64,000 nucleotides of DNA, from assembly GCF_900156825.1 (NCBI RefSeq), contig NZ_FTOV01000014.1, positions 1 through 64,000 of the forward strand, in the 5' to 3' direction. Source of the DNA: Chryseobacterium gambrini (GTDB lineage Bacteria > Bacteroidota > Bacteroidia > Flavobacteriales > Weeksellaceae). The notes below the pieces were generated by a model, which worked only from the letters and a program-made list of their open reading frames with translations, searched no databases and was not told the DNA's origin. Position numbers and translations under genes: made by a program. How positions within the stretch are numbered: the stretch's first letter is position 1; the number at the start of each line of letters is the position of its first letter. Shown one piece after another: positions 1 through 9,206 of this stretch.

Positions 1-7
1 AAATTTG

Positions 8-15
8 TATCTTTG
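8..15 (+). promoter_or_regulatory. possible -7 element TATCTTTG
   Basis: TATCTTTG matches the Bacteroidota -7 consensus TAnnTTTG at all fixed positions. The -33 region would lie off or at the edge of the window, so it cannot be judged, and no convincing long gene follows directly. Confidence 0.25.
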
Positions 16-22
16 AGAAAAT

Positions 23-43
23 AAAAAGCCCCGAAAAGGGGCT
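23..43 (-). terminator. short hairpin with A-run on the left
   Basis: AGCCCC (27-32) pairs with GGGGCT (38-43) around a GAAAA loop. The A-run at 23-27 is a T-run on the minus strand, so this would stop leftward transcription. The stem is only 6 bp. Confidence 0.35.
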
Positions 44-267
44 GTATGATGGCGGAAATCTTTTTTTAATAGTAATAAAATGGTAGCAAATAGTAGTTTT
101 TCGGCGTTTCGTTTTTTCTCAATCCGAGGGTTAAATATGCCCAAAATCCTTTTATTAATGGGCTTTTTCAGCTTTTTTCACTTACTAGTCAGTTTCGCTT
201 TTTCGTTTTAAGGGGAGTAAAAGCACGAAAATTCATAACATACAACCTCATTAAAAATCAACTGTTT

Positions 268-399
268 ATGAAATCTAAAATAAGAAGAATTTCCGACTGG
301 AAAACGTTCCAAACCACCACCAACAGACATAATATTGAAATTCTGGCAACGCACATCGCTGTAATTGTAGGAGTTTTTGTTTTTGCAGCAATTCTGTAA
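268..399 (+). CDS. possible 43-aa single-span membrane peptide
   Basis: A short reading frame from ATG at 268 gives a 43-aa peptide. Its N-terminal half is basic and polar (MKSKIRRISDWKTF) and its last ~18 residues are hydrophobic (ATHIAVIVGVFVFAAIL), which fits a C-terminal membrane anchor. The composition looks more protein-like than the 71-aa frame on the opposite strand over the same bases. No ribosome-binding site is obvious, as is usual in Bacteroidota, and I do not recognise a family. It could be chance. Confidence 0.3.
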   Translation: MKSKIRRISDWKTFQTTTNRHNIEILATHIAVIVGVFVFAAIL

Positions 400-450
400 A
401 CTTTGGTACAGTTTTCGCCGCAATAGAAAGTGTTACGAAAAATATTAATT

Positions 451-846
451 ATGATGAATGTACGGATGCAAACTATTAATCAAAAAATAGCTAGTGAGTA
501 TTTAAAATTTTTCTATCCACCCCTTCGCACAGAAATTACCCAATTGTCTTCACAGGATAATTTTGCTGGTATTATGCAGGCAACCATTAATTATCTTAAA
601 AAGCTTCTTCACGAATCTAAAGTGAATATTATTGCCCATCACATCAAACTGATGGAAATGATTTATAAAGGTGGAGATTCTTATGTAAAAGATATGATTG
701 AAAATCTTTTTGTGCGGTCTTTTGAAAGCTTTAAAAAGCACGCCAAAATCTCCCACTGGAAACTTCTTTACCAATATATGCCTGTGACTTTTCAGGTGAT
801 CTACAACGATCAGCGGAAGCAGGACAAAATCTTTTTTGGGAAGTAA
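451..846 (+). CDS. conserved hypothetical, all-helical
   Basis: About 130 aa, predicted mostly alpha-helical, with no signal peptide or membrane segment, so probably cytoplasmic. The C-terminal half (FESFKKHAKISHWKLL, MPVTFQVIYNDQR) reads like a genuine conserved domain, resembling small DUF families common in Chryseobacterium, but I cannot name a function. The frame opens at a GTG at 430; the first ATG pair is at 451-456 and is preferred here, and ATG at 466 is also possible. It converges on the thioredoxin gene, with a strong bidirectional hairpin between them. Confidence 0.6.
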   Translation: MMNVRMQTINQKIASEYLKFFYPPLRTEITQLSSQDNFAGIMQATINYLKKLLHESKVNIIAHHIKLMEMIYKGGDSYVKDMIENLFVRSFESFKKHAKISHWKLLYQYMPVTFQVIYNDQRKQDKIFFGK

Positions 847-863
847 ATTAATTTTTAAACGCA

Positions 864-894
864 GTTCCGGCGAAGCCTTTGGCTTCGCCGGAAC
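864..894. terminator. bidirectional terminator, GC-rich palindrome
   Basis: A 14-bp perfect stem (864-877 with 881-894) has a TTT loop and is followed by TTTTTAA. It lies between two convergent genes. Its GGC-TTC-GCC core and TTCCGGC arms resemble the palindromes at 9207-9251 and 45856-45910. Confidence 0.75.
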
Positions 895-897
895 TTT

Positions 898-1413
898 TTA
901 ATTCTTCTTTAAAAAAGTCTGTTTTACCATCTGAAGTTCTTTGTCGTTCATCTTTGAAGATTTCTTCAGTTTGGCAACAAAAACATCTACTTCTTCAGTG
1001 GTTGACGGACAGCCCAGATTTTCGTTTTTATCGTTGAAAGAATCTGCAAGCACCTCCCCTTTCGGATTCAGAACCAGCCAGAACGGAAGTCCCGCGTCTT
1101 TGCCTTTGTATTTTTCCATCAATGCTTCCCCACCCGGATTTTCAAGTTTTTTCTTTTCGCCCATTTCCTGAACATCTACATAAGCGGTGACAAATTTTTT
1201 ATCAAAAATCGGCTTTGTTTCGGATAGATTCATATTCTTTTCCATAACGTGGCACCATTTGCACCATGAAGCGTGAAACATCAGCAATACATTTTTATTT
1301 TTGGATTTAGCTTCGGTAAGCGCTTTGTTTAAAACAACATCCGCTTTTTCCTGAGCAAAATGTAACTGGAATAATAATAAGCCTAAAAATAAGAGGATTT
1401 TAGAAATTTTCAT
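898..1413 (-). CDS. secreted thioredoxin-like protein (CKWC motif)
   Basis: 171 aa. An N-terminal signal peptide of ~20 residues (hydrophobic LLFLGLLLFQLHFA, then Q) directs it to the periplasm. A thioredoxin fold follows, with the redox motif WCKWCHVME at about residues 50-58 (C51 and C54), typical of the Thioredoxin_7/DUF255-like group that reduces or isomerises disulfides outside the cytoplasm. The proline-containing segment GLPFWLVLNPKGE resembles the cis-Pro loop and last strand. The partner protein is unknown. The gene stands alone. Confidence 0.85.
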   Translation of the reverse strand: MKISKILLFLGLLLFQLHFAQEKADVVLNKALTEAKSKNKNVLLMFHASWCKWCHVMEKNMNLSETKPIFDKKFVTAYVDVQEMGEKKKLENPGGEALMEKYKGKDAGLPFWLVLNPKGEVLADSFNDKNENLGCPSTTEEVDVFVAKLKKSSKMNDKELQMVKQTFLKKN

Positions 1414-1485
1414 TTTGGATCTGATTTTAAATACTAATCTAAAGATTTTTTTGTTGTTATACTAACACTTTTTAAAAACTATTTC

Positions 1486-2115
1486 ATGAAACTCAGACTT
1501 ATTTGCATATTTCTTACTATTTCATTTATATCGAATGCTCAGATTTCCAGAAAACTAAAAGATAAAGTTGAAATTATTGACAAAAAATTTTTTGATATAA
1601 TACTTCAAACTTATGATAATAAAAGTTACGAAGAACTTTACACTTTATATTCTGAAATATCTAAAACAGCCACAAATGATGAGCTTTTTTATCTTGCTCT
1701 AAATGGAAATACATTTATTCGTCATAATGCAGCTTTTAGTTTGCTCTATAAAAAGGATAAAAGAATCATAGATTTGTACAAATACTATTCTAAATTTCCT
1801 ATGCAATATGAAATAAAAATGAGCTGCATCATTGCCCAACAAGATATGGCACTAAGTATAAGAGGATATATCCTTGCTGAGTTAAGAAACCACGAGGAGT
1901 ATAAAATAATATCGAAAAAAAGTAATCAATCCAAAGATTTTTACACAACAGAAGAAATTAATTATTATGAAAAATTAGATATTAATTTTTTTAAAGATTG
2001 TATTGATGAGTTCGAAATAATCGATGAAACTTATATTCCGGAGAGATTGGAAATTTATAAAATCATTAATGAGAATTGGAAAGATGGTAAACTTCAATTT
2101 CCAAATAATTATTAA
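1486..2115 (+). CDS. secreted hypothetical protein, paralogue A
   Basis: 209 aa with a signal peptide (LICIFLTISFISNAQ, cleaved near Q19). The mature part is lysine-, tyrosine- and glutamate-rich and predicted helical. A block TATNDELFYL-LNG (around residues 60-73) recurs in the next gene, showing that the two are tandem paralogues. I do not recognise a family or activity. The protein is probably periplasmic or outer-membrane associated. The sequence is AT-rich relative to the surrounding housekeeping genes. Confidence 0.7.
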   Translation: MKLRLICIFLTISFISNAQISRKLKDKVEIIDKKFFDIILQTYDNKSYEELYTLYSEISKTATNDELFYLALNGNTFIRHNAAFSLLYKKDKRIIDLYKYYSKFPMQYEIKMSCIIAQQDMALSIRGYILAELRNHEEYKIISKKSNQSKDFYTTEEINYYEKLDINFFKDCIDEFEIIDETYIPERLEIYKIINENWKDGKLQFPNNY

Positions 2116-2171
2116 AAACAAAAAATATTCTTTAACAAATAACTTAGTTTTTAAATTTCTATTATTTTACC

Positions 2172-2719
2172 ATGAAGCTAAGAATATTGCCACTTTTACT
2201 TTTTACAATTACCTTTTGTGAAGCGCAGATTTCTAAAAAAGTAAAAATGTTAGCCAGTCTTTTAGATACAATACAGTATGCAGAATCTTCACATATCGAA
2301 ATAGGTGGTGAAAGAAGTAAACTGTATGATGATTTCAGAAAATTAGCGAAAACTGCTACCAATGATGAGCTTTTTTATCTTTCAAAGAACGGAAGCAATT
2401 CTTTAAATTGTACTCAGGGAAAGAACTTTTTAAAAGAAATGATAAACGATTTCTTGAAATCTATCAATATTATAACGATCATCCTGTATTGATGAAATAT
2501 GTAAACGGCTGTGTCGGAAAAAAAGATAATATTGCGACGCATTTGATGGATGAAATCTATGCAGCAAAGGAAATTATTTCCATTCGAGATTCTATTTCAA
2601 AAGAAAAAACAGATAATTTTACTAAAGCTCAACTGAAAAGTATTGAGGATGAAGGGTATAAAAAACTGAAAAAGAAAGAAATACAATTTTTTCTGGATCA
2701 TTTGGTAAAAAAGAAATAA
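2172..2719 (+). pseudogene. frameshifted paralogue B of the preceding secreted protein
   Basis: The first part (from ATG 2172) has a signal peptide and the shared TATNDELFYL-KNG block. It then runs into an unrelated-looking tail and stops at 2492. The correct continuation lies in another frame from about 2402 to 2719 (KLYSGKELFKRNDKRFLEIYQYY). With paralogue A as guide, both versions have exactly 19 residues from the NG to the DKR motif if one base is restored in the run CTTTAAA near 2401-2407. This fits a single-base loss by slippage. It could be a real disabled gene, a phase-variable state or a sequencing error. Together the halves would encode ~182 aa. Confidence 0.7.
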
Positions 2720-2724
2720 TAAGC

Positions 2725-3759
2725 ATGAAAGAAAAACTACTTTGTCTACTCTATTTTTTGATAATTGTGAATATTTCCGCACAAATTCCTTCGCCAAAGG
2801 TCATTAAAAAAGAATTTATTTTTGAAGAAGGGACATATTTCAAACAGTGTCATGCATCTACAATGGAACAGTCTTTGGACGGACATCTTTTGGCAAGTTG
2901 GTTTGGAGGCAGTCATGAAGGTGGTAAAGATATCGTGATCTGGGGAGCCCGTTCCGATGGAAAAACATGGAGCTCTCCTGAAATCTGGGCAGATGGAAAG
3001 GTTAACGATTCTCTGCGTTATCCCTGCTGGAATCCTGTCTTATTCAGATCTAAAAAAGAAAAGATTATATATCTCTATTATAAAGTGGGACCCAATCCGC
3101 GGGAATGGTGGGGAATGGTTAAAACCTCACGAGATAACGGAAAAACATGGGAAAAAGCAGAACGGTTACCTGATTCTATTCTCGGTCCCATCAAAAACAG
3201 ACCCACTGAACTTGCCAATGGTGATATTATTTCCCCATCAAGCAGAGAAATCAATGAAAATAGATGGAAGGCTCATGTGGAAATCAGCAGGGATCACCAG
3301 AAAACATGGACATCGTATTCCATAGATTCTGCTTCAGCATTTAATGTGATCCAGCCAAGTATTATTGTTCATAAAAACGGCAAACTACAGGTTTTATGCA
3401 GAAGTAAAGAAGGAGTAATTGCAACCTCATGGTCACAAAATAATGGGATGAACTGGAGTCTTTTAACCGCAACAAATCTTCAGAATCCTAACTCCGGAAC
3501 GGATGCCATTGGTTTTAAAGATTTTTTTCTGATTGTTTACAACCCTGAACTTCCCGGAAAAGACTGGTGGGAAGGGCGTACAAAGTTGCGTCTGGCTTAT
3601 TCTTACGATGGGATCGACTGGAAGGATCTGCTTTCTCTGGAAGACGAAAAAAAGGGAGAATTCAGCTATCCGACTATTTTTAAAGATGCAAAGGGATTGG
3701 TTCACATTACTTATACCTACAATAGAGTAAATATTAAACACTGGATATTAAAATTATAA
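2725..3759 (+). CDS. sialidase-like (BNR/Asp-box) secreted glycosidase
   Basis: 344 aa with a signal peptide ending ISAQ. The body is a six-bladed sialidase-type propeller. Asp-box-like motifs recur (SDGKTW, SRDNGKTW, SRDHQKTW, NNGMNW, YDGIDW), and conserved RIP-type positions are replaced by family-specific features such as WFGGSHEGGKD near residue 55. Members of this BNR family are annotated as exo-alpha-sialidases, but several act on other sugars, so substrate is uncertain. It starts 5 bp after the frameshifted gene and may share its transcript. A terminator follows. Confidence 0.75.
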   Translation: MKEKLLCLLYFLIIVNISAQIPSPKVIKKEFIFEEGTYFKQCHASTMEQSLDGHLLASWFGGSHEGGKDIVIWGARSDGKTWSSPEIWADGKVNDSLRYPCWNPVLFRSKKEKIIYLYYKVGPNPREWWGMVKTSRDNGKTWEKAERLPDSILGPIKNRPTELANGDIISPSSREINENRWKAHVEISRDHQKTWTSYSIDSASAFNVIQPSIIVHKNGKLQVLCRSKEGVIATSWSQNNGMNWSLLTATNLQNPNSGTDAIGFKDFFLIVYNPELPGKDWWEGRTKLRLAYSYDGIDWKDLLSLEDEKKGEFSYPTIFKDAKGLVHITYTYNRVNIKHWILKL

Positions 3760-3781
3760 CGTACGGTTTATATTAAAAATA

Positions 3782-3809
3782 AAATCCCCGAGCTTTCGCT
3801 CGGGGATTT
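3782..3809. terminator. bidirectional terminator
   Basis: A 12-bp stem (3782-3793 with 3798-3809) has a TTTC loop and A/T-runs on both sides. It sits between the convergent sialidase-like gene and dnaK. Confidence 0.85.
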
Positions 3810-3829
3810 CTATAATGACTTATTATATC

Positions 3830-5722
3830 TTATTTTACTTCTTCGAAGTCTGCATCCTGTACATCTTCTGCACCTCCTGCATTTCCTCCGTTTTGTGCTC
3901 CTGCATCAGCTCCCGGCTGTTGTCCTGCTGCGTACAATTCTTCTGAAGCTGCCATCCAAGCTGCATCTAAAGCTTCTGTTTTAGCTTTTACATCATCTGC
4001 ATTTTTAGCTTCAAAAGCTGTTTTCAATTCTCCGTGAGCGGTTTCAATAGCTGCTTTTTTATCAGCAGATAATTTCTCACCAAACTCTTTTAATTGCTTT
4101 TCAGTCTGGAAGATCAATCCGTCTGCTTTGTTGAAAATTTCAACTTCTTCTTTTTTCTTAGCATCGGCAGAAGCATTTTCCTGAGCTTCTTTCTTCATTC
4201 TTTCGATTTCTTCGTCAGAAAGACCTGAAGAAGCCTGAATTTTAATAGACTGTTCTTTACCGGTTCCTTTATCTTTAGCAGAAACACTTAAGATACCGTT
4301 TGCGTCGATATCGAATGTTACTTCGATTTGAGGAACTCCTCTTGGCGCTGGCGGAATATCTGTAAGGTCGAATCTACCGATTTCTTTGTTATCGTTGAAC
4401 ATTGGTCTTTCTCCCTGTCCTACTCTGATGCTTACAGCCGGCTGGTTATCAGAAGCTGTAGAGAATACCTCAGATTTTTTAGTTGGGATCGTAGTGTTTG
4501 CTTCAATTAATTTAGTGAAAACAGAACCCATAGTTTCGATACCTAAAGAAAGTGGCGTAACGTCTAATAAAAGAACGTCTTTTACATCACCTGTCAATAC
4601 ACCTCCCTGAATCGCAGCACCAATCGCTACAACCTCATCCGGGTTAACTCCTTTAGACGGTTTTTTACCGAAGAATTTTTCCACTTCTTCCTGGATGATC
4701 GGGATTCTTGTAGAACCTCCTACCAAGATTACTTCATCGATATCTGAAGTAGATAAACCTGCATCTTTCAATGCTTTAGCAACCGGCTCCATAGATCTTC
4801 TTACCAAATCTGCAGATAACTGCTCGAATTTAGCTTTCGTTAAAGTCTTCACTAAGTGTTTAGGACCTGTAGCAGTAGCTGTGATATATGGAAGGTTAAT
4901 TTCAGTTTGTGGAGAAGAAGACAACTCGATTTTTGCTTTTTCGGCAGCTTCTTTCAATCTCTGTAATGCGATTGCATCAGACTTTAAGTCAACTCCTTCT
5001 TCAGCTTTGAATTCATCTGCCATCCAGTTGATGATTACATCATCAAAATCATCACCTCCTAAATGCGTATCTCCGTTTGTAGACAATACTTCGAATACAC
5101 CATCTCCTAAATCAAGGATAGAGATATCGAAAGTACCACCTCCTAAATCGTATACCGCGATTTTCTGGTCTTTGTGGTTTTTATCTAAACCGTAAGCTAA
5201 CGCTGCAGCAGTAGGCTCATTGATGATTCTTTCTACTTTAAGACCTGCGATTTCACCAGCTTCTTTCGTAGCCTGTCTCTGCGCGTCGTTGAAGTATGCA
5301 GGAACCGTAATTACCGCTCTTGTTACTTCCTGACCAAGATAATCTTCAGCCGTTTTCTTCATTTTCTGAAGCGTCATTGCAGAAATTTCCTGTGGAGTAT
5401 ATTCTCTGTCGTCGATTTTTACTTTTACGGTATCATTTGGTCCTGAAACTACTTCATAAGGTACTCTTGAAATTTCTTTCGCATCCTCTTTAAAGTGAGT
5501 TCCGATAAATCTTTTAATTGAATATACTGTTTTCTTTGGATTCGTTACCGCCTGTCTTTTTGCAGGATCTCCTACTTTTCTTTCACCATCTTCTGTAAAC
5601 GCAACGATAGACGGCGTTGTTCTTTTACCTTCTGCGTTAGGAATAACAACAGGGTCTTTACCCTCCATTACAGCAACACAAGAGTTGGTTGTTCCTAAGT
5701 CAATTCCAATTATTTTACTCAT
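3830..5722 (-). CDS. dnaK: molecular chaperone DnaK (Hsp70)
   Basis: 630 aa, the usual length. The N-terminal ATPase domain (~1-380) carries the phosphate loop GIDLGTTNSCVAVMEG, the connecting motif INEPTAAALAYGLDK and the adenosine motif LVGGSTRIP. The substrate-binding domain (~390-500) and helical lid follow. The C-terminus ends in the acidic DVQDADFEEVK tail typical of bacterial DnaK, which binds co-chaperones. It folds nascent and stress-damaged proteins with DnaJ and GrpE. Neither partner gene is next to it here. There is no CIRCE operator upstream; the 456-bp leader region is described separately. Confidence 0.98.
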   Translation of the reverse strand: MSKIIGIDLGTTNSCVAVMEGKDPVVIPNAEGKRTTPSIVAFTEDGERKVGDPAKRQAVTNPKKTVYSIKRFIGTHFKEDAKEISRVPYEVVSGPNDTVKVKIDDREYTPQEISAMTLQKMKKTAEDYLGQEVTRAVITVPAYFNDAQRQATKEAGEIAGLKVERIINEPTAAALAYGLDKNHKDQKIAVYDLGGGTFDISILDLGDGVFEVLSTNGDTHLGGDDFDDVIINWMADEFKAEEGVDLKSDAIALQRLKEAAEKAKIELSSSPQTEINLPYITATATGPKHLVKTLTKAKFEQLSADLVRRSMEPVAKALKDAGLSTSDIDEVILVGGSTRIPIIQEEVEKFFGKKPSKGVNPDEVVAIGAAIQGGVLTGDVKDVLLLDVTPLSLGIETMGSVFTKLIEANTTIPTKKSEVFSTASDNQPAVSIRVGQGERPMFNDNKEIGRFDLTDIPPAPRGVPQIEVTFDIDANGILSVSAKDKGTGKEQSIKIQASSGLSDEEIERMKKEAQENASADAKKKEEVEIFNKADGLIFQTEKQLKEFGEKLSADKKAAIETAHGELKTAFEAKNADDVKAKTEALDAAWMAASEELYAAGQQPGADAGAQNGGNAGGAEDVQDADFEEVK

Positions 5723-5796
5723 AATATTTTTATATTTTTTCTAATTTTTAATTTTAATTTACACTCAGTATTTCTCAATATTTATACCATTCAAAA

Positions 5797-5967
5797 TTTT
5801 GTGACAAATTGACAGAAACAATCTGAAACAGGAAAAAATAATTTTATTTTTCAGCTTGAAAATTTTAGAAATACGTTTTAAAATAAACCTAAACTTTACT
5901 TTTTAAATGATTTGAATTTTTGTCACAAAACCTTTTAATACTTGTTAAACCATATCAATTTTGTCAC
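5797..5967. promoter_or_regulatory. inverted/direct TTTGTCACAAAA motifs, possible operator
   Basis: TTTTGTGACAAA at 5797-5808 is the exact reverse complement of TTTGTCACAAAA at 5919-5930, and TTTTGTCAC recurs at 5959-5967. A 12-nt match repeated in a divergent promoter region suggests a binding site, but the region is AT-rich and the regulator is unknown. Confidence 0.3.
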
Positions 5968-6151
5968 TTAACGGCTATTTATTATATGATTCATTTATTT
6001 TAAATTAAAAATACAGAACGGAACTGCAATTTTTCAGATAGTTTTAATAACTTTAATGGATTACAAAAATCATCCGGTTTCAGAATCTTTTTGGCTCTAA
6101 AATTTAATTAAAGCTTAACGCAAAAAGGTTTCAAAGGATACCACAAATTAT

Positions 6152-6159
6152 TATTTTTG
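6152..6159 (+). promoter_or_regulatory. -7 element TATTTTTG of ppk1
   Basis: A full match to TAnnTTTG, 20 bp before the ppk1 start codon. No clear TTG -33 element sits at the expected distance. Confidence 0.45.
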
Positions 6160-6178
6160 ATAAATTATACACTAGAGA

Positions 6179-8251
6179 ATGTCATTACATTTCAATCCGA
6201 GAGATATTACCTGGCTTGCCTTCAACGAGAGGGTTTTACAGGAAGCCATGGACGAAAAAGTCCCTTTACATTTAAGAATCCGTTTTTTAGGAATTTTCTC
6301 CAACAATTTAGACGAATTTTTCCGTGTGCGGGTTGCAGGTTTAAAGCGCGCCATGGATTTCAAAGAAAAAGTAATTGCAGAATCTTTTTATCAGCCGCCT
6401 TCCAAAATTCTCCAGAAGATCAATGATATTGTGATGCGACAGCAGCAGAATTTCGATAAAACGTGGAAGAAAATTCTTGCTGAAATGGCGGAACATCATG
6501 TTTACATTAAAACAGCTAAAAATTTATCTGCCAATCAGAAAGAGTTTGTAAGAAAATATTTTGATGAAGTGGTAGAATCCAACGTCATTCCTATTCTGCT
6601 TCATGAAAATACACCGATGCCTTACATGCGGGACAAAAGTCTTTATCTGGGTGTCGCGATGAGGAAAAAAGATTGGCAATATTCCAGCAATTACGCCATT
6701 ATTGAAATTCCGTCACGTTTTGTAGGAAGATTTGTTTTGCTTCCTTCCGAAGATGTGGAAGAGAAAAATGTAATGCTTTTGGAAGATGTCATCACCTTCA
6801 ATTTACCCCATATTTTCTCTTATTTCGGATATGATGAATTTGCTGCCAATGCTTTTAAGGTAACCAAAGATGCAGAACTGGAACTTGATAATGACATCCG
6901 TACCAATTTTGCCGAAAAAATAGAAAAAGGCTTAAAAAACAGAAGAAAAGGAAAACCCACCCGTTTTGTTTTCGATAAAGATATGGACAAGGCTCTTCTT
7001 GAGATGCTGATCCGAAAATTAAACCTGACGAAAAAAGACAGCATTATTCCCGGAGGAAAAATTCATAATTTTAAACATTTCATGGATTTCCCGGATGTTT
7101 TTGAAAGGTATGAAAAGCCTGTTGAAAGAACTTCTTTTACCCACCCCGCTTTTGAAAACACGGAAAGAGTAACGGATGTTATTCTGAAACATGATGTTCT
7201 TCTTACCTTCCCTTATCACAAATACAATCCTGTAATTGATCTTCTTCGTGAAGCGGCAATGGATCCTGATGTAAAATCCATCCAGATCACAGCCTATCGT
7301 TTAGCGAGCAGTTCGAAAATCATTAATGCCTTGATTTATGCGGCAAGAAACGGTAAAGAAGTGACGGTAATGCTTGAGCTTCAGGCAAGATTTGATGAAG
7401 AATCTAATCTGGAGTGGAAGGAAATGCTGGAACCGGAAGGAATTACCGTATTGATAGGTATTCCGAACAAAAAAGTTCATGCCAAATTATGTGTCATCAA
7501 GAAAAGGTCTCATAATAAGACAATTCAGTACGGTTTTGTAAGTACCGGAAATTTCAATGAGAAAACTGCGAGAATTTATGGAGATCATCTGTTAATGACT
7601 GCAGACCGCGGAATTATGGCAGATATTAATAAGGTATTCAATGTTCTGAAAAAACCGAAAGACGATTATCTTCCGATTTTAAAAACCTGCAAAAATCTTC
7701 TCGTATGTCCGCAGTTCATGCGTGAAAAGATTGTACATCACATTGATAAAGAAATTGAAGAAGCCAAAGCGGGAAGACGAGCAGAAATGATCGTTAAAGC
7801 CAATTCTGTAAGCGACCGTTCCCTGATTGAAAAGTTATACGAAGCGGCACAAGCCGGAGTTGTCATCAGAATGATTGTAAGGGGAATTTACTGCGCTGTC
7901 AATCAGAAAGATTTTAAAGAAAAAATAAAGGCAATAAGCATTGTAGATGAATATCTGGAACATGCCAGAGTGATGTATTTTTACAATAAAGGAGCCGAAG
8001 ATATGTATATTTCTTCCGCAGACTGGATGACGAGAAATTTAGATTACAGAATTGAAGCTGCCGCGAAGATTACGGATAAAAATTTAAAGAAAGAATTGAA
8101 GGATATTCTCGACATACAGTTGAAAGATAATGTAAAAGCCCGTATTTTAGACAAAAAACTGAGCAACGAATATATTGATAACGATAAGGAAGAGTGCCGT
8201 TCTCAGATTGAAACCTATCGATATTTAAAAGCCAAAACGAATAAGAAATGA
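6179..8251 (+). CDS. ppk1: polyphosphate kinase 1
   Basis: 690 aa, full length for PPK1. It reversibly polymerises the ATP gamma-phosphate into inorganic polyphosphate and is membrane-associated in other bacteria. The N-terminal domain (FNPRDITWLAFNERVLQEA) and head domain are followed by two phospholipase D-like catalytic domains. The autophosphorylated histidine is in NKKVHAKLCVIKKR, and the second PLD-like domain shows DRSLIEKLYEAAQAGV. It overlaps the next gene by 4 bp (ATGA), so synthesis and breakdown of polyphosphate are probably translationally coupled. Confidence 0.97.
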   Translation: MSLHFNPRDITWLAFNERVLQEAMDEKVPLHLRIRFLGIFSNNLDEFFRVRVAGLKRAMDFKEKVIAESFYQPPSKILQKINDIVMRQQQNFDKTWKKILAEMAEHHVYIKTAKNLSANQKEFVRKYFDEVVESNVIPILLHENTPMPYMRDKSLYLGVAMRKKDWQYSSNYAIIEIPSRFVGRFVLLPSEDVEEKNVMLLEDVITFNLPHIFSYFGYDEFAANAFKVTKDAELELDNDIRTNFAEKIEKGLKNRRKGKPTRFVFDKDMDKALLEMLIRKLNLTKKDSIIPGGKIHNFKHFMDFPDVFERYEKPVERTSFTHPAFENTERVTDVILKHDVLLTFPYHKYNPVIDLLREAAMDPDVKSIQITAYRLASSSKIINALIYAARNGKEVTVMLELQARFDEESNLEWKEMLEPEGITVLIGIPNKKVHAKLCVIKKRSHNKTIQYGFVSTGNFNEKTARIYGDHLLMTADRGIMADINKVFNVLKKPKDDYLPILKTCKNLLVCPQFMREKIVHHIDKEIEEAKAGRRAEMIVKANSVSDRSLIEKLYEAAQAGVVIRMIVRGIYCAVNQKDFKEKIKAISIVDEYLEHARVMYFYNKGAEDMYISSADWMTRNLDYRIEAAAKITDKNLKKELKDILDIQLKDNVKARILDKKLSNEYIDNDKEECRSQIETYRYLKAKTNKK

Positions 8252-9132
8252 AAATCGCAGCCATAGATATAGGAAGTAATGCAGCCCGACTTTTAATTAA
8301 TGAGGTTAAAATAAACAATAAACAGCCCGAATTCATTAAACTGAATCTTTTGAGAATTCCTCTGAGACTGGGAATGGATGTCTTTACCTTAGGAAAGATT
8401 GGAGAGGAAAGGGAAAAAATGGTGATCGACTCGATGAAGATTTTCAGCGATCTGATGAAAATCTATAAGGTGGAACATTACAGAGCCTGTGCTACGAGTG
8501 CCATGCGCGACGCAGCCAACGGACAGGAAATCATTGAAGAGGTGAAAAGAACTTCAGGAATTAATATTGAAATAATTTCCGGAGATGAGGAAGCAACTCT
8601 GGTTTTTGAAAATCATGTTGCCGAAGGACTGGATAAAGAATTTGCCTATTTGTATATTGATGTTGGTGGAGGTTCTACAGAGCTTACCTTTTACGAAAAC
8701 GGAAAAATGAAGTACGAAAAATCTTTCAACATCGGAACCATCCGTTTGCTGAACAATCTGGTGACGCCCGACAACTGGAAAGACATGAAGGAAGAGATCC
8801 GAAAAAATATCAACAGCAAAAAGCCGATTGTTGCCATCGGATCAGGAGGAAACATCAACAAAGTTTTCTCCATGAGCAAAACGAAAGACGGCAAACCGAT
8901 GTCTCTTTCTCATCTTAAAAAGGTATACAAGGAGTTTGATGATCTTACGGTTGATGAAAGAATGACAAAATATAATCTCCGCGAAGACAGAGCCGATGTT
9001 TTGGTTCATGCTTTACAGATCTTCAATAATGTGATGACATGGTCGGAAATCAACAGGATTTTTGTTCCGAAAATATCTGTTGCAGATGGTTTAATTCACA
9101 ATATTTACACCAAATTACAGGATAAAAAATAA
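8248..9132 (+). CDS. ppx: Ppx/GppA phosphatase (exopolyphosphatase)
   Basis: 294 aa, the short single-module form of the Ppx/GppA family (actin/Hsp70-like ATPase fold). The first phosphate loop AAIDIGSNAARLLI is at residues ~3-16, ACATSAMRDAANG gives the second conserved block and YIDVGGGSTELTF the second phosphate loop. There is no C-terminal HD domain. It removes terminal phosphates from polyphosphate and may also act on pppGpp. It is coupled to ppk1 by a 4-bp ATGA overlap, which favours the polyphosphatase role. A terminator follows. Confidence 0.92.
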   Translation: MKIAAIDIGSNAARLLINEVKINNKQPEFIKLNLLRIPLRLGMDVFTLGKIGEEREKMVIDSMKIFSDLMKIYKVEHYRACATSAMRDAANGQEIIEEVKRTSGINIEIISGDEEATLVFENHVAEGLDKEFAYLYIDVGGGSTELTFYENGKMKYEKSFNIGTIRLLNNLVTPDNWKDMKEEIRKNINSKKPIVAIGSGGNINKVFSMSKTKDGKPMSLSHLKKVYKEFDDLTVDERMTKYNLREDRADVLVHALQIFNNVMTWSEINRIFVPKISVADGLIHNIYTKLQDKK

Positions 9133-9154
9133 GATTTTCTTTAATAAATTACAG

Positions 9155-9183
9155 AACCGGTCATTTACTGATCGGTTTTTTAT
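9155..9183 (+). terminator. terminator of the ppk1-ppx operon
   Basis: A 9-bp stem with one G-U pair (9155-9163 with 9169-9177) is followed by a T-run. Confidence 0.75.
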
Positions 9184-9206
9184 TTTGGCAAAGGTTTACG
9201 AGTTTG

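Larger units (their letters stand above)
5723..6178. other. dnaK/ppk1 divergent intergenic region
   Basis: 456 bp of AT-rich DNA between divergent genes. Its notable content is the repeated TTTTGTGACA-type motif (5797-5967) and a -7 element for ppk1. I see no RNA gene or ORF of interest. Confidence 0.6.

Noticed and set aside
208..423. 71-codon minus-strand frame
   Set aside because: Composition is poor and it lies opposite a more plausible small plus-strand frame (268-399).
4695..5195. 166-codon frame antisense to dnaK
   Set aside because: Shadow of dnaK in another frame; long open shadows are common opposite highly biased genes.
5723..6178. CIRCE heat-shock operator ahead of dnaK
   Set aside because: No TTAGCACTC-N9-GAGTGCTAA sequence is present.
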